Of a DNA stretch of 64,000 nt, positions 1 to 18,300 are shown in pieces. Below the pieces are notes generated by a model. That model saw only the letters and a list, made by a program, of their open reading frames with translations, did not search any database and was not told the DNA's origin. The stretch's first letter is position 1. Every line of letters begins with the position of its first letter. This stretch comes from Elysia crispata (Eukaryota; Mollusca; Gastropoda; Plakobranchidae): assembly GCA_033675545.1 (NCBI GenBank), contig JAWDGP010007341.1, positions 443,501 through 507,500 of the forward strand. The letters are read 5' to 3'. A program made the position numbers and the translations under genes.

Positions 1-422
1 TACTGCCCTTTATATTTTCTTGCAAACCCAATTTTAATCACAAAATATGTAGTTCCAAGAAGAGAACAATGATGTTATAGATATAAAACCAATGAAAGAA
101 TCGGGACACTTAAAGCTGACTGGTTCCCATGCCCAAGCTTCGGATTATTATATTTTCTCTTTTCATAATCACTATGACCATGAGCTTTAACTTTTTTAAA
201 GACATTACGTGCAACCCATCCAACAGAAGTCCTGTCAGGAAAACTTTCGCTCAAGCTCATTGCAAATTGAAAGATTTTGATCTAGAACAGTTACTGTGCA
301 TGAAAAACATTGTAGATATGCAGATTGTGCATGTGGTTTATTAATTATTAATTTTGTGGGGAAACACTTTAGGCGTTGAGATAGTGACATGGTCTGATCG
401 ATCTGATGTGAATCCTTCCCAG

Positions 423-656
423 ATACCCTGTGACAAGGATGCAAGTCCGCCGCACTGAGACTGGCGAGTGGGAGAAGACGCTACACACGACCGACGCGCA
501 TTTTCACTACCAGGGAGAGCCGCTAGACACAACTTTCTGGATTCGAGCTTATGCGTACAATGGTCTCAATCTGGTGGCTAAATTCACTACCTCGTGTAAG
601 CCCTTTTAGTATGTATGTGCTTGTGTCTGGGATGAGAGTGAGAGAGAGAGATAGAT

Positions 657-687
<31 letters not shown>

Positions 688-750
688 GACAGAGACAGAG
701 ACAGACAGACAGACAGACAGAGACAGAGGCAAAGACAGGCAGACGGACAG

Positions 751-835
<85 letters not shown>

Positions 836-1603
836 TAGATAGATAGACAGACAGACTAACAGAGACATAAACAGAGATGGAGAAATTAGATAAAAATTAG
901 AAATATAGGCAGAGTGACGGACGCAGTGTAGGAGAGAAAGATAGACAGAAACATCTACATAAAGAGATAAGCTGATAGGCAAGGGCACAGACTCTGGTCT
1001 AGTTCTTAAACCTGATTCATCGGATTTAAAAGACTCTTTTCTCTTGAAAAGTATTTGAAGAATTTATTAGCGTCTCGAACAAAGCTCATCTCCAATAAAA
1101 TTCTTTCACGACCTCACTTTACAGTTGATGAGCTTCCGTACGTGAGCGGTCAGCAGATGCCTGTACTGGACAATCATATGCAGTTTTTCCAAGAACCAGG
1201 TATAGAGGAGGACGATCCTTACGCTGCGAGTCCAGGGGAGACCAGGATACTCTTGACAGCACATAGAGATTTAGTGAGAAAAATAGAACCGGAGGAGGAA
1301 GGGGAAATCTCTGTAAACGCTCCTGGTTTTGTCTCAGGGCCAGTCCCAGGAAATCGTTCTTTTCCCGGCATATGGTCGCGTGGTGGCGATCTGAAGTTGC
1401 TGGTTGGAGAGGATTCCACGACGGAGAGTCCACAGACTGTCGTCAATCTCACGAACTATGGCCTCAACTCTTCCCTAAAGGCGCCAGTGCTGTTTGAGAA
1501 TAACAACAATAGCGCCGTCTCCCCACGCGAAGGGTCGCCTGTGGTTCTGGTGGCTACTCTTGTCTGGCTCGCCTCCTTTTATACTAAAAAAAGTACCGAT
1601 TGA
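423..1603 (+). CDS. 3' end of an unrecognised gene with a fibronectin-III-like exon (partial)
   Basis: Two exons can be joined: 423-595 and 1071-1603, with earlier exons off the left edge. The first follows a good acceptor (CCTTCCCAG) and ends at TCGT|GTAAG. Read from its second base it starts YPVTRMQVRRTE and ends WIRAYAYNGLNLVAKFTTS. This looks like the second half of a fibronectin type III domain, with a central Trp and an aromatic pattern before the last strand. The second exon joins in phase after TTTATTAG and encodes about 176 residues to TGA at 1601-1603. It has an acidic EEDD patch, sequons NRS, NLT and NSS, and near the end a short hydrophobic stretch (VVLVATLVWLASFY) followed by KKSTD. 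That end could be a membrane anchor with a minimal tail or a poor GPI signal. I do not recognise the family. FN3 plus sequons suggest a secreted or cell-surface protein, by inference. The second acceptor was chosen by phase and is weak; GAAAAG at 1051 is an alternative but breaks the frame. Confidence 0.45.
634..857. repeat. Compound (GA)n/(GACA)n/(GATA)n microsatellite
   Basis: Blocks of GA, GACA and GATA units alternate over about 220 bp inside the intron between the two exons of the first gene. The longest uninterrupted part is (GA)n at about 755-830. The open frames across it on the minus strand are low-complexity artefacts. Confidence 0.97.
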
Positions 1604-2449
1604 TCTCTTAAAAGGCGTCATTCTCAAAACAGCTATTTCCCTACTCATTTGATCAATGCTTCTTTGCTTACGATCCCATTGCTTGCACACTCCAGAAGCC
1701 AGAAAAAAGTATTGTTTAAAAAATAAGAAAAATTGAGTAACACAATCTGATCAGATTACATGGCAGGGAACAGTGATGGCAAAATCAGCTTCCTTATTCA
1801 GCGTCTAACTCGTTTATAAAATGCACAAGCTTTACTCGATCCTGTATGTCCTGGTGGTCGGCCGATGTCGTGTTTGATCTTATAACTTGTACCTTTTCGT
1901 CTATGCTCAATGCTTATAACGCAATATGTAGAATGGTTGCAAAATGTTAGCAAACCATCCAGTTTGAGACCATCTTCACCATTACGATTACACAGTGTAA
2001 TAGTATGGAAGTATGTTTAACTTCAAAAACTCTACATTTATCTGCCACCATCTTTAAATTTGTATTATGGCATATACGTGACTTTCTTCGCTTTCCGGCA
2101 TTGGTTGTTTTTTTTTTTATGATCATTAGAATGGCAAAAGAGAACCTTTTTTGAGGACTGTGAATCCAATGTTTGTATTGATTCACTGTATCGTGAGTGT
2201 GTTCTGCAATATTCATACACCTCGCAAAGTAATTTTATTGATTTGGTGTCGATACAAAGTACTCGTAATCGAAGCTTAATCCAAGAGTAACTTTTTGTGT
2301 GTCACACGACTCTGGGCCTCTCCAAAACACAAATTCAACACACGCTGATGAGGAACAAGATGTAGGTCATATCATGTAAATTCTCCTTTTCCTCCGCATC
2401 ATCGACCTCATCTTTATCATTCTGCACCTCCTCTTTTTTAATCTCTTTG

Positions 2450-2451
<2 letters not shown>

Positions 2452-2518
<67 letters not shown>
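2452..2518. repeat. (TTA)n microsatellite
   Basis: About 22 uninterrupted ATT units in intergenic DNA. Confidence 0.97.
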
Positions 2519-2519
<1 letters not shown>

Positions 2520-4629
2520 GATCTTTATTATCCTAATCACCACAATTGTCGCAATCAGGTATCACCAATAAATTCCTACGGCTTTAGAAGTAGATGAACC
2601 TGCTAAGGTGTCACATGACCTAATCCTAAGTTTCTGAGTCGGCAAATCCTTGCCCTTGACCATATCCCGTCGCGCTCTGCAGCAATGTAAGCCTCGTCCA
2701 TAGAGAATTATAGATCAGCAGCTAGATCTAGAATAGGTATAAAAAGGGTGTAAAATTGTCAGCCATTGGCCTTTTACTCTCTGTAGGCCTACTAATAAAT
2801 CATGCCTTAAACTTTTCTTGCAAAATGTGGAATTGTCCATAGTTACTGTGTCAACTCTATCCGTTCTGTTTTGCATCCCACACCACACACAACAACCATT
2901 TTATCTTATGCGGGACTCTAACTCGGCTTATGGTAATAAATTTAATTCGATTTGGTGTGAAAGTAGTGCTGAAGGCGCATTGCGATGTATTCTATAGTAT
3001 TCATGATCTGATAGCAATGAGCACGCACATGGTAATATCTTGTGTGCAAAAAAAAGCTCATGTCAACCTGCAAATTTTTACTGCATCACAAAAATAAATA
3101 TTATATCAGTTATTCTTACATCAATATCTTTTCACAGGTCTTTCCAGCTGAAAATTGTAAAACAAGGAAGGATAATTAATATCATTATTCGCACGACAAA
3201 ATTTTGACATTGTACGCTAAACTATAATAACTATGTGATCGTGTCGCCTAGACTGTAATGTATCACGAGATTATCTAAATTCAGAATAGTATTGAACAAC
3301 AACAACAAACAAGAAAAAATGCACTTAGACAGCATCTGTAACAAAATCTCGCGGTACTGTGGTAGCCTAATACTGGACACTACTAAAATAATTTGTAACT
3401 CTCTAAGTCTTATTTTTCTACCTGCTTCCAATTGCAAAGTTTACGACTTCACGCTAAGACAACTGATGTTTGTGATGAAAATATACAAATCATCCAGAAA
3501 TACTTTGACATGAAATTATTTATTCGATTATTGTACTCTTCCAAATAACACAAAAATTATTATAATATGAATTTATATATGTTTTAAATAATGATATACT
3601 TAAACAAGCATTTTTCTCAAATACTCTTGAAAAGAGAAAAAACAAACAAACTAGGAAAGCTCAAAATATTTAACTTTCAGATCGATTTTTTACTTCGAAT
3701 TTCTGTCGGACAATAATTGCTCACTCGCAGAGACATTTGTCAAATACGGCTCTCCTATTTCTTTACGTCTTCGTAAGACATAGACCCCAAACTTCACTTC
3801 GTGCCTGTCATATTTGCTCTTTAAACGCTGTTCTCTGTTCTCCTCTTACTCAGTCTTAATTGTTTGGTCATCTGCCATCTTCTTAATATATTTGTCCCTC
3901 TGTCTTTCTTTCTTTGTCACTCGCTTTTTCTCTCTTTCTATCTCTCTCAACCATACTTTGATTTTACCCGTCTCCACCTTTCTTTCTCTAGTTTCTGTAG
4001 GAACACGCGTGCATAGATTCCCTTTCTTAGTTAATTGAAAGTAAGGGTGCCTTTATTGAGTGACTCTCTATCTCGATACAAACATTTGACTAAGAACTTA
4101 AAAAAAAAAAAAAAAATTAATACGCAGCACCATTGCATATTCATAATACGTATAATACGTATAAATTTATTCCTTTATGACGTACTTCAAAATAAATCAC
4201 CATCTACAGTATTGTAAAAGATCAATGCGAAATATATAGTGACATATTTCTGTGTTTAAAAGAAAGCCTGTGCACTGTAACAGCAGAATGCGCAGGTGGA
4301 TTAAAAACGAAGATACGGAGTTACGCGACGGTTTTTGTTGTCAAGAGGTAGAGTTTTATAGGTATATTATATTGCATAAAACAATCATCCTTTGGTCCTT
4401 CAGTAAGTAAGCTGGAGAGGATACAGAAATTAATTGAAGAGGTTGATTGATCGATGGGTGGGTGTATTTACTGATCGTTGATTAGATCGAGAATCAAGGA
4501 AAATTAAGAACTTTTTTTAAAATTTACATAAAACATTGAGCTCATTGCAGGAATAATAGAGCAGTTTATTGATATAACAAGCTTAGAACTAGGTGATCTG
4601 AGCTTCATATATTTTGCTTCCCTCTGCAT

Positions 4630-4633
4630 ACAT

Positions 4634-4679
<46 letters not shown>

Positions 4680-4680
4680 G
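4630..4680. repeat. (CA)n-(TA)n-(CA)n microsatellite
   Basis: A run of CA dinucleotides, then TA, then CA again. This CA-TA-CA arrangement can form Z-DNA or a cruciform. Confidence 0.95.
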
Positions 4681-7600
4681 TTTTACATTGGTGTTTGCTG
4701 TTCTCATAGTCCTAGAAAAGTTAAAGAATACCAAACATTACACAGAGTCACCTGCGCATGAAAGTTTAAAAAGAAATAACGGGATACAAAAATTATAATG
4801 CACATAATTAAAAAAAAATGTCCGTACTCAAGAATCTCAATGTAAACAAAGGGGCTCAATCGTACATAATAATTATTAAGACATGCTGTTCACGTAGGAA
4901 AAAAGAACAGATATTCAGCAAGACGATTGTACAGACTCAGCTAAAGTAAAGTTTAAGTTTAAAATAATATACATATCGGCTAAAAGATGGCTCAGATATG
5001 TATAGCATAAGCGAATAACAGATAAACGAAAAAAAAAAATGTTTTAAGACATTTCAAAAATGAAAATGGTTTAAAGTTTTTCAACTTACAGCCTTATCCC
5101 CAGTATTGCTTTTTTTTTTCTTTTAGACAGAGTTTAGATCCTGCTAATCTAGACCTAAAATTAAAATAGCCTAATTAAGTTCTAATGAATTTTACAACAC
5201 CGTTGTTAATTTAGCTTCACAAAATAACTATCCGGCTGTCCTCTTGAATTAAACGTAAAACCTTGGTTTTAGTGCAAGATCTAAGCTTCACCCAAAGCAC
5301 ATCAAGCGGATAAAAGACTCAAATAGTGCAGAGTATAATTATAAAAACCTAGGTTTTATTTTTAGCATGGGTTAAACGAAATCTCACACCTAAACCATGA
5401 CAATTATTGTTTGTGAGCCTGTGAACCCAGCTGATGATCCTCACTAAGGCTTTATTGATATCAATCAAAGGTTAAAATATCGCCCGCACTTTTTTTTAAA
5501 GATAGAGAGCTTATTAAGCCCCTGGTTTGAATAGAAGTAACGTTTTCGTTTTGTTAAAACCATAATAAGAACACTCAAATAATTAGGTAAAATCCAAGTC
5601 CATTTAAATATCTTTCTAAACATTCACTATCACTTGAGTTCAAATCAATAGGTAGCTCTTAATGTGCGCATCGCATTGTACCTTTAGGCACTTTTGCGGG
5701 AAATCATAATCTTCTGAAAAGCGTTTTAAATGATTTTTAGTTGATTAGGGACGCATAGAATTAGTTGATTTCGGTATTGTCAGACAGTAATATAAAGATC
5801 AAATAAGAGTAAACTCATAAATGAAAGTAGCATGCCAACAGCTACTACCTTTTTCAAATGTGACTTCAGAACTTGTGACTCTCATCACAATCCAAAATTG
5901 AAACAACCCCAATCCGAAATGGAAACAACCTTTGATTGCACACCACATGCAAGATATTGATTTGCAAGAATGATCCTACAGCAAGACAACCTGTCCACTT
6001 CTGAGTCTTCCCTTACAAAAATCGTCTCACAACAGCTAGTATAAAGATTTTCTAGGCTAACTAACTAATGCCATAAAATAATCCAAATTTCATAAATTAT
6101 TTTATTTTAATTAGTCATTATCATGTATCTTAAGATAAATTGACAGCTATGAATTCTAGAGCTGATTTCCTATATTATATCTATAAATTTGTTATTGTCT
6201 CACACAATGCTCTCATAAATACACAGACACATTCTCTTTGTCTCTCTTTCAAAAAAATTAATTCGCCTCTCTTAATCTTCCTAGTTTGTGTTTTCTTCTC
6301 ATGTCTCCATTTCTCTTGAACGCCTCCACCACCCCCACCCTTTTTTTCCCTCATCTTCCACACACCTAGCCAAACCCTTCCTTTTTTTTATTTATTTGTT
6401 ATCTTAGAAAAATAAAGATCTGCAGGGTAGAAGTGACTGCTGAGCGACAATGTAGAATCAAAATATTGTATCATGTGTAGCATCTTCTGTAGATTGCCTG
6501 CAATGATTGTGTGCTTACATAGTAGGAGCCTACATAACAGGGAGATCTTTAAATCCCTCATCACCTGTTCAAGTCTGTCTTACCAGCGAACATTTTTATT
6601 TTTCCACTTTCTGTCACATGTGGAAACTTAAGAATGGGACATTTACCAGATGTTTGACTAAAAATCCAAATAGCTATAGTGTATTAGAATAGGATACTTA
6701 AAAAAATTTTCAATTGATAATGGCGGGTGTGTGGTAAATCCCTCGCCCTAAGACCTGCAGGGTATTGCTCTCATAGATTTGCATATCAGCCCTGGTGGAT
6801 GTTTCAAGCCTAATCTAGTCTGCATGATAAAGCCTGGCTAGAGTTAACCAGTCTATAATTACCTAAAATAATACTTCTAACAAAGTTTAATGATCAGCAG
6901 ATCATCTTGCAAAACATGTGACATTTTATTCATATCTCTTGATAACAGCCACAAAATTCACTTTTTCTTTACGTGTTGGCTTATAGCAGAGTCAATCTGA
7001 CATTTTACCATTTTTATTCTTTCGTTTTATTTTGTTAAGCTTTTTACGGTTTTTTTTAATATATATTTTCATATATTCCTATTGCATTTTGGTGATATCG
7101 AAAATTTTAAGTGTTTATTTCTGATAATAAAATGTTAAAGTCACAGCATGGAAAATCTTACAAGATCTCATATCTTTTCTAAATTGCCCAGACCAGCCCT
7201 TCCACACCCCTCCCCACTTCTTCCCTTTCCACCTCTTCCCAGCAGCATCATTTTGCAACCCCTACGTGGAATTCTTGTAAATTTTAAAGCGCATGCCATT
7301 AATTTACCAGCCCAAAGGTGTTTAAAAAATACTTTTAAAATGCGTATCACTTTCGAAGGAAACCAAATAGTCAGAACATCGAGATAACTTACAAAAAACA
7401 AACCGGAAATAATAAAATCATAAAGTCAGCTTTTTTCTAAACTAGTACCACTAAGTTTCCATTCTGGATGAAACTGATGAAACTTCATCACATGATGATG
7501 ATTATAGCTGGGATTCAACCTCAGACAATTCCCTTTGCCAAGTAACTGTTAATGCTGACAAACCATAAAGTTTCATTGGTCGAAAGCTTTTGTAATATAT

Positions 7601-7773
7601 CTTTTTTGTATTTTCTCTTCTCACACATCCAAACTGCTCTTCCAGTTTTGACTAAGCTGAAATAATTCCTTGAGAAGAGCAAGAAAATATACGGCTTGTT
7701 AGTTGATCAATTTTTTCACCACTGTTAGCACCCTTCATGAAGTCCAAAAAAGCATTCTGCTATTACCTCTCCT

Positions 7774-12643
<4,870 letters not shown>

Positions 12644-13038
12644 TGGAGCAAGTCAAATGATAAATCCAGGTACCACTTCCAAGTCTAGAGAATTCGAGTT
12701 CAAGTGCAAACAATGATCTACATGACGTGATTCTTGATCTAATTAGCTCTAGCTTCTCGGTTAGACTCTATACATAAAATGACGCTACTCTATAAAGATA
12801 TAGATATGATCTACATCGACTTTTTATTAGAAATATAACTCTACAGTACGTTACATTAGGTGTGATCAAATCAAGGTTCATCAACTGAACTACAAGGTGT
12901 TGTTTACACTAGAAACGACTGCTTGACGTGCGTTCAGTAGCTACACGCATTTCTAAGGAGCATTTTGCGAAACTGCGAGGGGGGGGGACCGTTTTGGTTA
13001 TTTATAGCTAAGATTGATTAGTAAGAACAACTAAACTG

Positions 13039-13095
<57 letters not shown>

Positions 13096-13130
13096 GGAAG
13101 AAGAAGAAGAAGAAGAAGAAGAAGAAGAAG

Positions 13131-13161
<31 letters not shown>

Positions 13162-13418
13162 CAACAAGTCATATTTTAAGGTTAATGTTAAACTTGTCCC
13201 TAATATATGCCAATTTAAGAAAGATCAACACCAGACAACAAAAACAAAGACACGAACAACAAAACAATAATAATGATAACAACAACAACAACAACAACAG
13301 CAACAGCAACAGCAAAAACAAGAAGAAGAAGAAGAAGAAGAAGAAGAAGAAGAAGAAGAAGAAGAAGAAGAAGAAGAAGAAGAAGAAGAAAAAGTTATCA
13401 AAAAAAGTCAGTGTGTGC

Positions 13419-13506
<88 letters not shown>

Positions 13507-15281
13507 ACACGTTGATGTAGTAGAGCTCTTCTCTGTTTAAAAGTTTGTTTCCGCCAGTCTTTCATTTCCTAGGCTAGGAGCGTCTTGTGGTGATTCACTG
13601 TGGAAAACATACTTGTAATTTCTTTCACTTTCAATATTAATTTTATCATTTTATGTTCGTAGATATACTTTCTATATTACAGATCGGAGATTCGCTCGGT
13701 ACAATCTGGATTTATAGAATTTTAGATTTGAATCTGTTTATTCTCTACCATTTTTAGATCAAGAAATCTCATGCAATCAATAGATTCTACTTCAAATTTT
13801 ATTCTCAAGAAAGATCTAGAGTCTAGAATAGATCTGTATGACATGGATCTTATTCAATATTATATTTTTTGTTAAAAGTTGAAGATATAAGGCACAACAT
13901 CAAGATTAGATCTTCACTCTGGACTAGATCAAGATATCGAATCCAATCGATTACTGTCGAAGAAATATCTAGTTTTCACACCACTATGACTGTAGGCTGA
14001 ATTATAGAAACTCTTGTCTAGGTATTGTGATTTTTGTCATAGATTTAATGTAATAAGACAAAGAGTTATCTATATGCTTCAATAAATGAATAGACTGAGA
14101 TATCTATGTTAACGGAACAGATATAGATTATAGGCCTAAATTTATTCAAATGAGTTATCTTCACCCATATTTTTAAGTTAAACAAATTTGGCCTTATATA
14201 TCCCATAACTGGCACATGACAGGTGTTAAGAAAATCAAAATTCTTTTACTATAGATTTCTTTCCCATATGAATGAATACCTGCCTATCATATCAATAGTT
14301 TTACATTAAATTCTTTTGCAGAAATTATCAATTGTTGTGTCAGTACTATCACCCAGTAAGAATAAAATTAATATATCTGTTCCCCTCTTTTAAATTGATT
14401 TATGCTTTTCAATGTTACAGCAAAAAATAAAAATAAGAAATTTTGCCTCTAAAAAATAAAGTCAGAAATTTTAAAACATCAAAAATCATAATTTAATTTA
14501 TAAAAATAAACAGCAAGAAAACGGCTAACTGTCTTGTTCGCTAAAATCTAAATTCTAATTCTGCATATACGTTCAAAAGTTTATAAATTAATGGCAAAGA
14601 TAGATTTAAGAGAATAGGCTGAAAGATTTGAAAGTCTGTTATGGTTTTGTTCAAAGGACAGGACACATTCATAATCTTAATAGCATCTTCTGTTTTAACT
14701 GAAAATGACATGTTGATCATTAATTTGAAAATTACAACCTAAGTTTTTACTTGCTTGAACATTTTTTTTTGATAATAAGTACTTATTTGGATGAAACATT
14801 TTAATATCTTTAATTTTGTACTCAACTTATTTAAACTTAATTTTAATATATGTTACTCCTTTCTGTTGAAAACTGATAATTAAAAAAAAATTAAGCATGC
14901 TAAGCTTTCTTTCTTTTTTTGTCTTTTTGAAAGTTTTCAGCTATTTAATTTGCATGGTTTTTTTTTCCTTCGAATTTTATATCCCTTTTCTATTAGATGC
15001 TCCTCTATCTTTTCTTTTTCACCTCTCTTTCTGTCTTTCTTCCTCATGTCTTTATTTCCCTTTCCCTCTGCCTACCTCTGTTTGTCATCCTATGTCTTTT
15101 TGTGCCTGTCTATCTTTTTTTATCATTTTCTGGCTCTAGCAACTTATTTTTTGGGGGATTATTATGAAAGAGGAGGTCACAGGCTTGAGGGAAAAATAAA
15201 TTTGAAAAACATTTTTTTTTGCAACTCCTCAGGGCATCAAAGAGGAGTTATTTTGAGTGCTATGTTCAGCTTGTATAAGCA
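12644..15281. promoter_or_regulatory. Head-to-head intergenic region shared by the EF-hand gene and ZFC3H1
   Basis: The minus-strand EF-hand gene starts near 12643 and the plus-strand ZFC3H1 gene at 15282, so the roughly 2.6 kb between them must hold both promoters and 5' UTRs. I see no clear TATA box. A less AT-rich stretch near 13540-13620 could be an upstream non-coding exon of ZFC3H1. A good acceptor (poly-T then GCAACTCCTCAG) ends at 15232, so the coding exon probably begins at 15233 with about 49 nt of 5' UTR. The large microsatellite at 13039-13506 sits inside this region. The promoter assignment is inferred from gene orientation only. Confidence 0.45.
13039..13506. repeat. Compound triplet microsatellites upstream of ZFC3H1
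   Basis: There are two clusters. At 13039-13160 (AAT)n runs directly into (AGA)n. At about 13279-13506 (AAC)n and (AGC)n-like units are followed by (AGA)n to about 13390, then (TAG)n at 13420-13506. About 110 bp of unique sequence separates the clusters. Confidence 0.97.
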
Positions 15282-15309
15282 ATGGCAAACCATGAAGCAC
15301 ATGCGATGA
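15262..15309 (+). promoter_or_regulatory. Upstream ORF overlapping the ZFC3H1 start
   Basis: An ATG 20 nt before the proposed ZFC3H1 start opens a 15-codon frame (MFSLYKQWQTMKHMR) that stops at 15307-15309. It is out of frame with ZFC3H1 and overlaps both candidate starts (15282 and 15306). If the exon begins at 15233 this uATG is in the mRNA and could reduce initiation. The main ATG has G at -3 and G at +4, a strong context; the uATG has G at -3 and T at +4. Confidence 0.55.
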
Positions 15310-18300
15310 CAGCCCCAAAAGAGGAGGGAGAACTGTCTGAGGATGATGATGATGCTTGCAATCATAGACAGTTACAGTTTTTTAACAGTGGATACACTAC
15401 AAAGACCACTGACCGCCACTTTTCTGTTAAAGATGTGCAAGGAAATAAAGCAGTTGGCTACAATTTGATGAGAGTTAAATCACCATCTGTAAGACATGAA
15501 AGTAAGCACAGCAGGAGAAACGAGGTGAACAGATCAAAGAGATGGAATGAGGAGGATGTTAGAGTGAGCAGCTCAAGCAGCAACTCCAGCAGTTTGGAAA
15601 ATGATGGAAGAAGATATAAGGAGACTCATAGATGTCACACACATTCTCCACAACGGCATGGATCCTCAAAGTGTATCCTCCTGTACCATGTTTTTCTGGG
15701 CTGTCAATGAAAAAAAAATGTTTTCCTTTTATTATTAATATTTGAGAAATATCAGTATGCTGAATTATATATCTTTTAATATGAATTTATTGTTGCGAGA
15801 TGGGGGAAAAGGTCCTAATCTTACTATGTATTATATGAGATTCTTCATTATCTTTAGGGTAGAAATCGTTGAATTAGTGTTACAATTAAATTATGTGAGT
15901 TAATTAACGGCTTATTTGTTGTGCATTATCATACCTTTCCTTAACGAGCAAAAGTCTGGTCGAACCGAAGATTCCGGGCTTCATCAGTTAGACCTCTGAG
16001 TCCGACCCTACATATGAAACAAGAAGAGGTTTCCAATGATGCGAGGCAAGGTGCTGATGGAGACAATGAAAAAGAAGCAGAAGAGGAAATGGCACGACTT
16101 CAAAGGGAGTATGAAAGAATCCAAGAACAGCTGAAGAATTTGGGGGATGAAGAAAATGAGGAAGACGATGGGGGTAAGAGCTAAGCAATTTAAAACCCAG
16201 CATGGAATTGTGACAAGTAATTTTTTCGTTTCTTGAATTTTTCTGTTTCATTGTTTGTTGTTTTTTTTTTAATTGGCAGTTTGCTAGGGATATCTTCACC
16301 AAACAGCTTCATCATTCGTGTTTTAACTTAGAGACATTGAGCAACATAAATTTGCAATCAAAACTTAATTTTTTTTGACTCATTGTCTCAGAACTGGCTT
16401 TTGTAGTTTATGTTGTTTCTCAATCTTACTGATGGGAAAAAAATGGATATAATTTTCTGGAAATTCCCCCTCCCCTTTTGGTTGAAGTGGTTAAAAATGT
16501 GTTGCTCAAACCTATTCTAGGTTTTGAAGAAATGTGAATTTTTTTATATCGACCCTTAAAGGTGAGAAACATTCTTGTTCTTAAGCCTATCTGCTAGGAG
16601 GATCATGAAGTCTTGAATTTAGGTTTGTTCTTATTCGTTTTGCTAAGAAGGCAGTCCATACTGGTCAGTTGTCTGTGATGCCACATAATCTATCCATATC
16701 AACTCTTGCAAAGACTCTCTTTAGAAAGTTGTTTAGAGTCATAGATAGAGTTGTTGAATTTGAATATGCACTTTAAAAAATTCTCTATTATACATTAAAA
16801 TTGGATTCAAAATCTACCCCGAATTACTTGAAATATCATAATGCAACTTGATAAAAAATTTGTTTATTGTTGTTTGATAAGTTCAGGATAACCCGTAAAA
16901 TAAAATTGTGAAAACCTTTTATTATGTTATAGATTAGGAAAATTAACTAACATTTTGTGTTGAACTGTGTTAGTTAAAATAAAAAACGTACAAAATTTTC
17001 ATTCCTCAATTTACGAATACTGTTACTCACTTTGCTGTCTTTGAAAACTTATAACCATTATGGTTACAAGTTATAGCTTAATGAAATTGTGACCAAAGAA
17101 TCTTCATTCTTTCGATGTGTTGCTTTAGAGAAACCATCAGGGCTTAATTTCTTTGTTTACGAATTCAGCTCAGTTTTGTTAAAGCTGCAATGATTATAAA
17201 GTTATGGTTTTATCTATGTTTAAGAGTAAATCATACTTTGATTTAAAAATATTCGTATGATGTTTTTTATTTTAAAAAAAAAGTTAACTGAACGGATGAT
17301 ATGAAAATCTGGATCATGAATTATTTTAAAAAAGATGTTTTCATGCTTTCAAAAGCAGGGTGCGATGTAGAGACACAATTTGTGCGGCTATCTGTTGACA
17401 ATGAGCAGACAGGCTTATCTGATGAACCAACAGATGTTGATCAAGAAAGCAAAAGGACCATGTCTCCAACCCTTGATAGTGTGAACAATGAAACTGCTAA
17501 ATCGGGTCAGGTGAGTTCACTTGCCACTGCAACAGGTCTTATTTTGGAATATATGACAAGCAGATATAAAATTTAAAGAGAGTTATATCTGACAGGTATA
17601 AATGCATATTTAAACTTATATATATATATATATATTGCCATTTAATAGAGTGAAAAAGTTATAACACTAGCTTTTGTCTGTCTTGTAGCTGGTGATATTT
17701 ATTTGATATTACAATGATTCAGGCCATGATAATATTTTTGTCTCTAAAGGACTTTCTCTCAATACAAGTTTAGGCAGCTTGTTTTGAAATCACCCTCCTT
17801 GCCTCATTGTTCTTAACTTTTTGTAATTATCTGCATGTGATGATTCATTTTTTTTAACTTCAAAATATTTTCATTGTTTAAGACTATGAGAGAGATGATT
17901 CCCTTATTCAGGTTCATGTATTGTATAACTTTTACTTCAATCCATGTGTCAAATGATTGTGTTGAAGAATAAAAATGAATTGAAAAGAGAAAATTGATCA
18001 ATAAGATTTAACATCAGTACATGTGGTTTCAAAGAACTATTGTAATCATATACCTTTATACTTTCTTTCCAATGTAATTTTTTTAACCGCTTTTTTTTCA
18101 TCTTTAGGATATTTGTAAGATGTACTTACTTATTATTAATTATCAACAGGATGAAGATGTGGAGGACAGTAATGAGCAAGAATTGAGAAGACTAGCACTG
18201 GCAACATCAGCGCGACACCTTCGCCTTTTGGCAGCTCAAACTAGTGTGCCTATTCCAGGTCATTTCATAAGTCAAAATATGATGTGAAAGTGTGAAAAAC

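Larger units (their letters stand above)
1604..7773. other. Intergenic region between two convergent genes
   Basis: This 6.2 kb holds the 3' UTR of the first gene (+), unidentified spacer, and the 3' UTR of the EF-hand gene (-). It is AT-rich, stop codons occur in all frames, and no open frame resembles a protein. It contains a (TTA)n array at 2452-2518, a CA/TA repeat near 4630-4680 and several poly-A or poly-T runs. An AATAAA at about 2568 could serve the first gene. I see no tRNA-like fold and no transposon protein. The stretch at about 6719-6850 is slightly richer in GC and might be an old SINE, but I could not show an A/B box. Confidence 0.6.

Noticed and set aside
587..988. 133-codon minus-strand frame of Ser/Leu/Val
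   Set aside because: It is a readout of the GA/GACA repeat inside an intron of the plus-strand gene.
1119..1452. Minus-strand frames opposite the last exon of the first gene
   Set aside because: They are shadows of the plus-strand exon, which has the better codon character, a phase-matched acceptor and a natural stop.
6719..6850. GC-richer stretch suspected to be a tRNA-derived SINE
   Set aside because: I could not find A and B box promoter motifs or a cloverleaf, so no RNA gene is claimed.
13169..13520. Open frames on both strands rich in Leu/Phe or Ser/Lys
   Set aside because: Same cause: triplet microsatellites at 13039-13506.
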